A stretch of 36,231 bases of DNA, taken from assembly GCA_020851325.1 (NCBI GenBank), contig JADZCY010000077.1, positions 1 to 36,231 of the forward strand. The letters are read 5' to 3'. This document shows positions 23,549 through 30,709 of this stretch, in pieces (positions within the stretch are counted from its first letter, which is position 1; every line of letters starts with the position of its first letter). The position numbers and the translations under genes were made by a program. The notes below the pieces were generated by a model. It saw nothing but the letters and a program-made list of their open reading frames with translations, ran no database searches and was not told the DNA's origin. Origin of the DNA: Acidobacteriota bacterium (GTDB lineage Bacteria; Acidobacteriota; Vicinamibacteria; Vicinamibacterales; UBA2999).

Positions 23549-23590
23549 GCGCGGCCTCTCGACATCGACGCGTGGTGTGAACTGCAGGCA

Positions 23591-23633
23591 TCAATCCTGC
23601 CGCAACGTGCGCATCGGATCGATCTTCGCGGCG
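23591..23633 (-). pseudogene. Fragment of an ADOP permease 3' end
   Basis: These 43 bases are identical to 25236-25278, the last codons and stop of the second ADOP permease (KIDPMRTLRQD then TGA). Similarity stops abruptly after 23633. The frame upstream codes for 30 further codons without permease resemblance before meeting a stop. It is probably a leftover of a duplication or recombination. The rest of the 273-bp gap (23549-23821) shows nothing else I can identify. Confidence 0.7.
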
Positions 23634-23821
23634 AGGTGGCGACCGAAGGCATCGGTGTCGAGAATACGATCGAGCGCGTGCTGCAGGCCCCGCACGCGCG
23701 CCAGGTGAAGATCGACGAGACTCTACCGGAAGTAGACCGCACGCGACAGCGATGATTCGCGGACGAGGCGCCAGACGGCATACGCTAAGGCGCAGTCCAT
23801 GACGACGGAGGGAACCGACTG

Positions 23822-25180
23822 ATGCTGGAACAGATTGCCGCGGCCAACGCGTGGCTGAACGGATATGTGTGGGGCTGGCCGATGATCGTGCTGCTGCTCG
23901 GCACCGGCGTGCTGCTCACGGTGGTGACCGGCGGCGTGCAGTTCCGCTATCTCGGCTTCGCGCTGCGCGAAGTGCTCGGCAAGCTCACCGAGAAGAAGTC
24001 CGACGAACCCGGCAGCGTGTCGCCCTTCCAGGCCGTCGCCACGGCGCTGGCCTCCACCGTCGGCGTCGGCAACATCGCCGGCGTCGCCACCGCGATCTCG
24101 ATCGGCGGTCCCGGCGCGCTGTTCTGGTTGTGGATCTCGGGGCTGCTCGGCATGTGCACCAAGTTCGCCGAGATTGTCGTCGCCATGCACTACCGCGAGC
24201 CCGACGCCACCGGGACGATGCGCGGCGGCGCAATGTATACGCTGAAGCGCGGCCTCGGGATGCCGTGGCTGGGCACGCTCTTCGCGGCGCTGGTGTCGCT
24301 GGCGGCGTTCGGCATCGGCAACATGGTGCAGGCCAATTCCGTCGCCGACAGCCTGCGCGCGTCGTTCGGGTTGTCGCCGTCGCTGACCGGCCTGGTGCTC
24401 GCCGTCATCACCGGCATCGTGATTCTCGGCGGCATCAAGCGCATCGGCGAGGTCACCGAGATCATGGTGCCGTTCATGGCGCTGCTCTACATCGGCGGCG
24501 GCGTGGTGATCCTGCTGCGCTTCGCGGACGCGGTGCCGGGCGCGGTGGGGCTGGTGTTCGAGAGCGCGTTTTCGGGCGCGGCGGCCACCGGCGGCTTTGC
24601 CGGCGCCACGATGATGATGGCGCTGCGCTACGGCGTCGCGCGCGGCCTGTTCTCGAACGAAGCCGGCCTCGGCAGCGCGCCCATGGTGCACGCCGCGGCG
24701 CGGACGGATCACCCGGTGCGGCAGGGGCTTTACGGCATCTTCGAGGTGTTCGTCGACACCATGCTCGTCTGCACGGTGACCGGCCTGGTCATTCTCTCCA
24801 CGGGTGTGTGGAACGGTGGCGCAACCGGCGCGGCGCTCGCGGGTCAGGCGTTTTCCGAGGGGCTGCCGGGGACGGCTGGCAATCTCGTCGTCACCACCAG
24901 CCTCGTGCTCTTCGCCTTCTCCACGCTCGTCGGCTGGAGCTACTACGGCGAAACCGGCGTCGTCTATCTGTTCGGCGCGAAGGCGGCGGCGCCGTATCGC
25001 GTGTTGTGGCTGATCTTCATCTACGTGGGCGCGACCGGGTCGCTGCATCTCGTGTGGGACATCGCCGACACGCTCAATGGCTTGATGGCACTGCCGAACC
25101 TGGTGTCGGTACTCGGGTCGATTCCGCTGCTGCTCCGATTGAAGCGAGAATTTTTCACCAGCGTAGCTGTTCGGCGTTGA
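23822..25180 (+). CDS. Sodium:alanine/glycine symporter (AGCS family, AlsT-like)
   Basis: A 452-residue inner-membrane Na+-coupled amino-acid importer of the AGCS family, with 10-11 helices. Family motifs are visible: SPFQAVATALASTVGVGNIAG (about 66-86), GPGALFWLWISGLLGMCTKF (about 93), YREPDATGTMRGGAMYTLKRG (about 122) and RYGVARGLFSNEAGLGSAP (about 270). The last is the conserved NEAGxGS substrate/ion region. The exact substrate (alanine, glycine, glutamine) cannot be read. GGAGGG lies 8 bases before ATG 23822. The gene is bracketed by the 43-bp direct repeats at 23591 and 25236. Confidence 0.93.
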   Translation: MLEQIAAANAWLNGYVWGWPMIVLLLGTGVLLTVVTGGVQFRYLGFALREVLGKLTEKKSDEPGSVSPFQAVATALASTVGVGNIAGVATAISIGGPGALFWLWISGLLGMCTKFAEIVVAMHYREPDATGTMRGGAMYTLKRGLGMPWLGTLFAALVSLAAFGIGNMVQANSVADSLRASFGLSPSLTGLVLAVITGIVILGGIKRIGEVTEIMVPFMALLYIGGGVVILLRFADAVPGAVGLVFESAFSGAAATGGFAGATMMMALRYGVARGLFSNEAGLGSAPMVHAAARTDHPVRQGLYGIFEVFVDTMLVCTVTGLVILSTGVWNGGATGAALAGQAFSEGLPGTAGNLVVTTSLVLFAFSTLVGWSYYGETGVVYLFGAKAAAPYRVLWLIFIYVGATGSLHLVWDIADTLNGLMALPNLVSVLGSIPLLLRLKREFFTSVAVRR

Positions 25181-25235
25181 TGAAGACACTGTGACGCGAC
25201 GACGAGTCGCGCAGACTCGCCGACGCCCGCGAGAA

Positions 25236-27935
25236 TCAATCCTGCCGCAACGTGCGCATCGGATCGATCTTCGCGGCGCGCGCGGCGGGGATCCAGGCGG
25301 CGAGCACGCAGGCCGCCAGAATCACGGCGAGACTCGCACCGTAGGCGACCGGATCGGTGACGTGCACGATCGGTGCGATCAGCGCACCGGCCGGCGTCGC
25401 GAGCACCGCTACTGCGAGCACCGCAGCCAGCCCCGCGCCGGCGATGAGGCCCATCATCACCGGCCGCATCGTCTGCGCGAGCATCAGTTGCGCCACCGAA
25501 CGTGCCGGCGCGCCGAGCGCCATGCGGACGCCGATCTCGCGCGTGCGCTGCTCCACCATGTAGGACAGCACGCTGAACAACCCCGAGACGGTGAGCAGCA
25601 GCGCCAGGCCGCCGAGCACCAGCGAGACCCAGAACGCGACCTGCAGGAACAACGTCTCGAGCCGCGCCACCGTGCGCATGGTGATGATCTCGAGGTTCGG
25701 ATCGATCCGGGTGAGACGCTCGAGCAGCGCCTGCCGCGCCAGGCTCGGTTCGCCCTGCACGCGGGCCACGATCGACGTGTTCGCCAGGTCGACACCGGTG
25801 GGCAGGAACACGCCCGCTTCCTTGATGTCGGTGATGCGGAACCCGCGCACGTCCCGCGCGACGCCCACCACCGTCACCGTCCGCGCCTGCATCAGCGCAT
25901 CGTCGATGGGCGCGTCGGGATTGACCGTGAGGACCGCCTCGCGGCGCTGGACGCCGTCCGCCGGTGCGAGCTGGAACGTTTCGCCGACACCGCTGCCGTT
26001 GGGCCAGAGCGTCTTCGCCACTGACTCGGAGACGATCGCCACCGGGTGATGGTCCTGCTCCCACGGCAGGAACGCCCGCCCGCGGACGATGGGGACACCG
26101 AGGACATCGAAGTACGAGGCCGAGACCGACTTGAACGCCACGGCGGTCTTGCCGGCGCCGGCGTCGGCCTGGGCGATGCGCAACGGCGCGAGCAGCCTCG
26201 GCCTGACGCCCGCGTATGCGGTGATGGTGGTATCGTTCGCCACCGCCTGGATCGTCGCCGCACGCGTCGGTTCACTATCGATGGCGATCAACACGGTGTC
26301 GGCCGTGCGCAGGCCCGGATCGAACTGCGCCGAGGAGATGGCGCTGCGGAGGAAGACGGCCGCCGGGATCAACAGCAGCGCCGACGCGAACACCTGCACG
26401 CCGATCAGCACATGGCGCGCACGTCCCGGCCGCGCGTCCTTCACCAGTTCTCCGCGCAGCGTCCGCACCGGATCGATTGCCGTCGCGTGCAGCGCCGGCA
26501 TCAGCGCGAAGAACCCGGTGGCCGCAATCGCCGCCACGACCAGGAACACCGCCACCCGCCAATCGGCCGCCGGCACGTTCAGGTTCACGTCGCCGATGTC
26601 GATCGGCAGCGCCCGCAGCGCCCAGTACACCGCGCCCTCGAGCGCAAGGCGCGAGATCAGATAGCCGCCAGCAGCCGCGACCAGCGCCAGCAGCACGCTC
26701 TCGGTCATCAGTTGCCGGACGATGCGGCGTCGTGATGCGCCGAGCGAGAGTCGAATGCCAATCTCGCGCTGCCGGGCCGCGCCGCGCGCCAGCAGCAGGT
26801 TGGCGACGTTGGCGCAGCCGATCACCAGGATCAACCCGAAGACGACGAAGAGTGGTGTGAAGACGGCGACCGACTCGAGCGGGTGCGGGACGGTGCCCCG
26901 CCGGGGCTGAAGCTCGATATGGATGCCGCCCTCATTGGTGACGTGCGCGGACCGATTCGAGTCCCAGGCGGCGAGCCGCGCGCGCGCCTGATCCGTCGAC
27001 ACGCCCGGTCGCAGCCGGCCAACGATCTCGACGGTCACCGCATCCTCGCGGCCGCGATCGGCCGGACGGAAATGTGCCACCTGCGACAATGGCGCCCAGA
27101 CGTCCGGACCACTCACCTCGAGACCGCGGAAGCCCGCGGGCGTGACGCCGATGATCTGGAACGGCGTGCCGTTGACGAGTACGGTCCGGCCCAGCACATC
27201 CGGATCGCGATTGAAGCGCCGCGTCCATCCCTTGTCGCTGAGCACGACCACGGCGTTGCCGCCGGCGCGCGCATCATCCTCCGGACGAAAACCACGTCCG
27301 ATGACGGGCTCGACCTGAACGACGTGAAAGAAGTTGCCGCTGACGAGCGACACCGCCAGCGGCCGGCCGTCGACGTGCAGATCGACGTCGGTAACGGTGG
27401 CGTAGGCATCGGTGAAGACGCCGGTGTCGGCACGCAGCGCGTCGAGCGTCTGACGCGGCCATGCTGTCGACGATTCGAGGCTGTCTGTCGGCAGCTCGCC
27501 ATCGGCGCCCGTCACGTGTGTTCGCTCGACGGAATACATCTCGTTCACGCCGGGCACGCGGTCGACGCGGAAGATGAACGTGTTGAGGAACGTGAACAGC
27601 ACCGCCACGACGCCGAGGCCGATGGCGACGGTGACGACGATGGTGATGGCGGCAAGCGGCGCCTTGGCGAAGGTGCGCAGCGCGTACTGGATGTCGCGCA
27701 CCAGGTTGTCGATTACCGCGGTGCCGCGCTCGTCACGGCATCGATCCGCCGCCAGCATCGTTGATCCGAAGCGCGCCTGCGCGCGTTCACGTGCGGCGTC
27801 TGGCGTCATGCCGTCGTCGATCAGCTTCCTGGCCTCGCGCTCGATGTGGAACGCCAGCTCCTCGTCGAGTTCCTGCTCGACGCGGTTGGGCCGGAGCAGC
27901 GCGCGGATTCGCAGTTTCAGATCGTTGATGGTCAT
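25236..27935 (-). CDS. ADOP-type permease (MacB/FtsX-like, duplicated), second copy
   Basis: An 899-residue membrane protein of the same type as the one ending at 16970. A permease prefix (ELDEELAFHIEREARKL, about 20-36) precedes a first helix (about 80-105). Then come a MacB_PCD domain, an FtsX block with ARQREIGIRLSLGASRRRIVRQ (about 385-406), a second MacB_PCD, and a last FtsX block with EQRTREIGVRMALGAPARS (about 800). The end is IDPMRTLRQD. No ATPase is adjacent. ATG 27935 overlaps the PadR stop by 4 bp (ATGA). It converges with the AlsT-like symporter. Its final 43 bases are duplicated at 23591. Confidence 0.92.
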   Translation of the reverse strand: MTINDLKLRIRALLRPNRVEQELDEELAFHIEREARKLIDDGMTPDAARERAQARFGSTMLAADRCRDERGTAVIDNLVRDIQYALRTFAKAPLAAITIVVTVAIGLGVVAVLFTFLNTFIFRVDRVPGVNEMYSVERTHVTGADGELPTDSLESSTAWPRQTLDALRADTGVFTDAYATVTDVDLHVDGRPLAVSLVSGNFFHVVQVEPVIGRGFRPEDDARAGGNAVVVLSDKGWTRRFNRDPDVLGRTVLVNGTPFQIIGVTPAGFRGLEVSGPDVWAPLSQVAHFRPADRGREDAVTVEIVGRLRPGVSTDQARARLAAWDSNRSAHVTNEGGIHIELQPRRGTVPHPLESVAVFTPLFVVFGLILVIGCANVANLLLARGAARQREIGIRLSLGASRRRIVRQLMTESVLLALVAAAGGYLISRLALEGAVYWALRALPIDIGDVNLNVPAADWRVAVFLVVAAIAATGFFALMPALHATAIDPVRTLRGELVKDARPGRARHVLIGVQVFASALLLIPAAVFLRSAISSAQFDPGLRTADTVLIAIDSEPTRAATIQAVANDTTITAYAGVRPRLLAPLRIAQADAGAGKTAVAFKSVSASYFDVLGVPIVRGRAFLPWEQDHHPVAIVSESVAKTLWPNGSGVGETFQLAPADGVQRREAVLTVNPDAPIDDALMQARTVTVVGVARDVRGFRITDIKEAGVFLPTGVDLANTSIVARVQGEPSLARQALLERLTRIDPNLEIITMRTVARLETLFLQVAFWVSLVLGGLALLLTVSGLFSVLSYMVEQRTREIGVRMALGAPARSVAQLMLAQTMRPVMMGLIAGAGLAAVLAVAVLATPAGALIAPIVHVTDPVAYGASLAVILAACVLAAWIPAARAAKIDPMRTLRQD

Positions 27936-28261
27936 GCGAGTTTCATCACGCGGCCGATGGCGTGCGCCATGCGGTCCCATGCGCGCGTCTCGACGGCGAG
28001 CTGGCGGCGGCCCGACGCGGTGAGGTGGTAGTACTTGGCGCGGCGGCCCAGTTCCGACACCTTCCATTCGGCGGCGATCCAGCCCTGGTGCTCGAGTCGA
28101 TGGAGGGCCGGATACAGCGAGCCCTGGTTGATCTGGAGGACGTCTTCGGAGATCTGCTGAATGCGCTCGGAGACGGCCCAGCCGTGCAGGGCCTCCGTCT
28201 GCAGCGTGCGCAGGATGAGCAGGTCGAGGGTGCCGGGCAGCAGGTCGGGTGTGCGCGCCAT
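27932..28261 (-). CDS. PadR-family transcriptional regulator, second copy
   Basis: A 109-residue winged-helix regulator. LPGTLDLLILRTLQTEALHGWAV (about 8-30) and GSLYPALHRLEHQGWI (about 47-62) are the DNA-binding core, and KYYHLTASGRRQLAVETRAW is the wing and dimer helix. It overlaps the ADOP gene by 4 bp, like the first pair. ATG 28261 is preferred to the in-frame ATG at 28324 because a near-consensus promoter lies between the two. Confidence 0.92.
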   Translation of the reverse strand: MARTPDLLPGTLDLLILRTLQTEALHGWAVSERIQQISEDVLQINQGSLYPALHRLEHQGWIAAEWKVSELGRRAKYYHLTASGRRQLAVETRAWDRMAHAIGRVMKLA

Positions 28262-28262
28262 G

Positions 28263-28305
28263 GTGTCGACGATCGACACTATAGCTCCATGATGTCGACT
28301 GTCAA
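28263..28305 (-). promoter_or_regulatory. PadR promoter with overlapping palindrome (candidate operator)
   Basis: TTGACA (28305-28300), a 16-base spacer, and TATAGT (28283-28278) form a near-consensus promoter reading into the second PadR gene. GTGTCGA-CGA-TCGACAC (28263-28279) is a perfect 7-3-7 palindrome at the transcription start, with a further GTCGAC half-site in the spacer. This is a good candidate for PadR autoregulation. Confidence 0.7.
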
Positions 28306-28323
28306 CACCATGACGGGCGGTCA

Positions 28324-29388
28324 CTACCGTGCGATGGATGGCAGCTTCAGCGGAAAGCGGGTGCGCGCTGCCAGCCAGTGCGCGAGATCGATCAGATCCG
28401 TCTCGTCGCGCAACCCGCTGGCGATCCGACGCGAACCGTCGGCATCAGTGACTTTCAGGACGAAGGACTCGTCGCCGTCGCTGTCGACGGACCGCTCGAC
28501 GTCGAGGCGAGCGCTCGTGAACACCCGTTCGCGCGACCATGTGAGGCAGCGGGTTTCGGCGGTGAGTCGTCCCTCGCGCACCAACCAGGCGCGGCGCGAG
28601 AACGTGACCCACGTCGCGGCAGCGGAGAGCGCGAGCATCAGTACCAAGACGATGACGCCGCCGATGGATGCGACGCTGTTCCTGGCGAGGGCCGCGACGA
28701 GCAGCAGCACGACGCCCCACAGGAAGACGGCGCCGATGGCACGTGCCTTCGCGTAGTCGCGGGTGAGGCGCGTGACTCCCGTGTCGGCACTGACGCGCCA
28801 CCCCCGCGGCGCCTTCGCCGGATCGAACGCGCGAGTGCCCTGTTCCGGCAGCAGCAGTCTGGATCGCAGCCACTCGACCAGCGCCCGCCGCTCCTCGACG
28901 CTGCCGAACGTCGTGACGACGTCGATGCCCGTCGCGGTGTCCATCACCACCGCCTTGTCGTGGCGCCGGAGGCGAACACGACGAATCGTCGAGCGCGAGT
29001 GCTGGCGCGCCCGCGACAGCGGTCCGACCCGCCGTTCCAGCAGGAGACCGTCCGACGACACCTGAAGGCGGTCTTCGCCGAACAACGAGCGCAACAGGTG
29101 CGTGATGGCCGAGACTCCGCCGATCGTCCACACCGTAAGCCAGACACCGATGAACAGCAGCGCCGCGACGGCGGCGCCACCGACAATCCACTCGCCACCG
29201 GGCACCGGCGCGGGTTTACCGACCGCGGCGCCGGCCAGCGAGCGCAGCAGCATGCCCAGGAAGCCGATCGCCATCGTTTCGCCCACGGCCCAACCGGCCA
29301 GCCAGACCAGGAGAAAGATGGCGACGACGTAGCGGCCCAGGCCGGTCGGCCGAAGCGACTGCTCCGCGCCCGAAAACGAGGTGGTCAC
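28324..29388 (-). CDS. Multi-pass membrane protein of unknown function
   Basis: A 354-residue protein. Helices lie at about 20-45 (VVAIFLLVWLAGWAVG), 65-90 (WIVGGAAVAALLFIGVWLTVW), 220-245 (GAVFLWGVVLLLVAAL) and 248-268 (GGVIVLVLMLALSAAA). Soluble parts between and after them have PH-like strand patterns, e.g. RLQVSSDGLLLERRVGPLSR at about 110 and WLVREGRLTAETRCLTW at about 278. I recognise no named family. GTG 29388 is the likely start; the RBS is weak. It lies just upstream of the second PadR gene but has no evident link to it. Confidence 0.65.
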   Translation of the reverse strand: MTTSFSGAEQSLRPTGLGRYVVAIFLLVWLAGWAVGETMAIGFLGMLLRSLAGAAVGKPAPVPGGEWIVGGAAVAALLFIGVWLTVWTIGGVSAITHLLRSLFGEDRLQVSSDGLLLERRVGPLSRARQHSRSTIRRVRLRRHDKAVVMDTATGIDVVTTFGSVEERRALVEWLRSRLLLPEQGTRAFDPAKAPRGWRVSADTGVTRLTRDYAKARAIGAVFLWGVVLLLVAALARNSVASIGGVIVLVLMLALSAAATWVTFSRRAWLVREGRLTAETRCLTWSRERVFTSARLDVERSVDSDGDESFVLKVTDADGSRRIASGLRDETDLIDLAHWLAARTRFPLKLPSIAR

Positions 29389-29430
29389 GATTGCCTGATA
29401 TATCGGCGGGAACTGGAGGTGCCGCAGGTA

Positions 29431-29557
29431 GCGGGAGGCGGGAGGCGGGAGGCGGAAGCGGGAGACGGGAGGCGGAAGCGGGAGACGGGAGGCGGGAGAC
29501 GGGCAGGCGGGAGGCGGGAGGCGGGAGACGGTCAGGCGGGCAGGCGGGAGGCGGGAG
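29431..29557. repeat. GGCGGGA heptamer array (G-quadruplex-prone)
   Basis: About 17 degenerate 7-base units (GGCGGGA, with GGCGGAA and GGGAGAC variants) fill most of the 188-bp gap between two divergent genes and end 20 bases before the NHL gene's ATG. Runs of GGG spaced by AGGC could form a G-quadruplex on the plus strand. Confidence 0.9.
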
Positions 29558-29576
29558 TGTGATAGGGTCCGCGCGT

Positions 29577-30569
29577 ATGTCGACCCGGCTGGCGATCGCG
29601 ATCGCGACGTGTGCTGTGTCTCTGTGCCTCGCGCCCGCGCTCGCGGCGCGGCAGAACCTCGCCACCATGACACCGGAAGCGCGGGCGCGGGCGGAAGCGC
29701 AGAATGCGGCCCTGCAGCAGATGGTGCGCGACGCGACGAGGCTGCCGCTGGTGCCGCGGCCGATCGCGGTGACGCCGCCGGCGGCGGGATGGGCCACAGG
29801 CATGGTGTCATGGGTGGCATCCGACCGCGACGGGCGCATCTACCTCCTGCAGCGCGGCGACAAGGCCGACCCGGTCATCGTCCTCGACGAATCCGGCAAG
29901 GTGCTGCGATCGTGGGGAAAGGGACTGTATACGACGCCGCACGCCATTCGCGTCGACCCGCAGGGCAACGTGTGGACCACCGATGCGGCGAGTTCGATGG
30001 TCTACAAGTTCTCGCCGACCGGTGACGTGCTGCTCGAGATCGAAGTCGGCGGGCAGCCCACGCCGTGCAACAACTTCTGCAGCACTTCCGATGTCGCGTT
30101 CGCGCCCGACGGTCATGTGTTGATCGCGGACGGCTACCGCAACGCGCGCATCCTCGAGTACACCGCCGACGGCCGGAAGGTGCGCGAGTTCGGCACCGCG
30201 GGCACCGGCCCCGGACAGTTCGTCCTGCCGCACTCGATTCAGATTGACGCCGCCGGAGTCATCTACGTCGCCGATCGCGAGAACGGCCGCATCCAGCGGT
30301 TCGATCGCTCGGGGAAGTTTCTCGGCGAGTGGACGCAGTATGGCAAGACGTTCGGCCTGACGCTCGATGGCGACGCGCTCTGGCTGTCGACGATTCCGCG
30401 CGGGCCGAACAGCGCGCCCGGATGGCTGCTGAAGATCGACCGCGCGAGTGGCCGGCTGCTCGGCTACGTCGACGCGCAGGGCAACCACGGCATGAGCGTG
30501 CTGCCGAACGGCGACCTGCTGCACGCGCCGGGTCCAGACCTGATCGCTCAGCGCTACAGCGGTCGATGA
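29577..30569 (+). CDS. Secreted NHL-repeat beta-propeller protein
   Basis: A 330-residue exported protein with a Sec signal peptide (LAIAIATCAVSLCLAPALA, cleavage about residue 24), a helical linker, and a beta-propeller of NHL repeats. The repeats recur as DPQGNVWTTDAASSMVYKFSPTGDVL, FAPDGHVLIADGYRNARILEY and DAAGVIYVADRENGRIQRFDRSGKFL. A Cys pair (CNNFC, about 163-167) may form a disulfide. Such propellers are binding scaffolds or peptidyl-amidating-lyase-like folds; the role here is unknown. ATG 29577 gives the complete signal peptide. A CTAG array begins 4 bases after its TGA. Confidence 0.85.
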   Translation: MSTRLAIAIATCAVSLCLAPALAARQNLATMTPEARARAEAQNAALQQMVRDATRLPLVPRPIAVTPPAAGWATGMVSWVASDRDGRIYLLQRGDKADPVIVLDESGKVLRSWGKGLYTTPHAIRVDPQGNVWTTDAASSMVYKFSPTGDVLLEIEVGGQPTPCNNFCSTSDVAFAPDGHVLIADGYRNARILEYTADGRKVREFGTAGTGPGQFVLPHSIQIDAAGVIYVADRENGRIQRFDRSGKFLGEWTQYGKTFGLTLDGDALWLSTIPRGPNSAPGWLLKIDRASGRLLGYVDAQGNHGMSVLPNGDLLHAPGPDLIAQRYSGR

Positions 30570-30573
30570 CTCA

Positions 30574-30603
30574 GGTCTTAGGTCCTAAGTCTTAGGTCTT
30601 AGG
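30574..30603. repeat. CTAG-type heptamer array after the NHL stop codon
   Basis: Units AGGTCTT, AGGTCCT, AAGTCTT, AGGTCTT and AGG start 4 bases after the TGA and are followed by CGAAAGGCC, matching the GCGARARCC motif after other arrays 23-25 kb away. Confidence 0.85.
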
Positions 30604-30633
30604 CGAAAGGCCTTGTCCGCGGCCGACCTCCAG

Positions 30634-30697
30634 CCCTAAGCCCCAAGCCGTCCAAGCCCCAAGCCCTCCAAGCCTTCCACGCCCTCCAAGCCCTAAC
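30634..30697. repeat. CTCCAAGCC 9-mer array in the convergent gap
   Basis: Seven degenerate 9-base words (CCAAGCCCT, CCAAGCCGT, CCACGCCCT) separate the CTAG array from the stop of the ankyrin gene. The word belongs to the same family as 8531-8564 and 22714-22758. Confidence 0.75.
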
Positions 30698-30709
30698 CAG
30701 TGCCGCCCC

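Noticed and set aside
23822-25180. Composite transposon carrying the symporter between 43-bp direct repeats
   Set aside because: The repeats are the 3' end of a permease gene, not IS ends; there is no transposase and no inverted terminal repeat.
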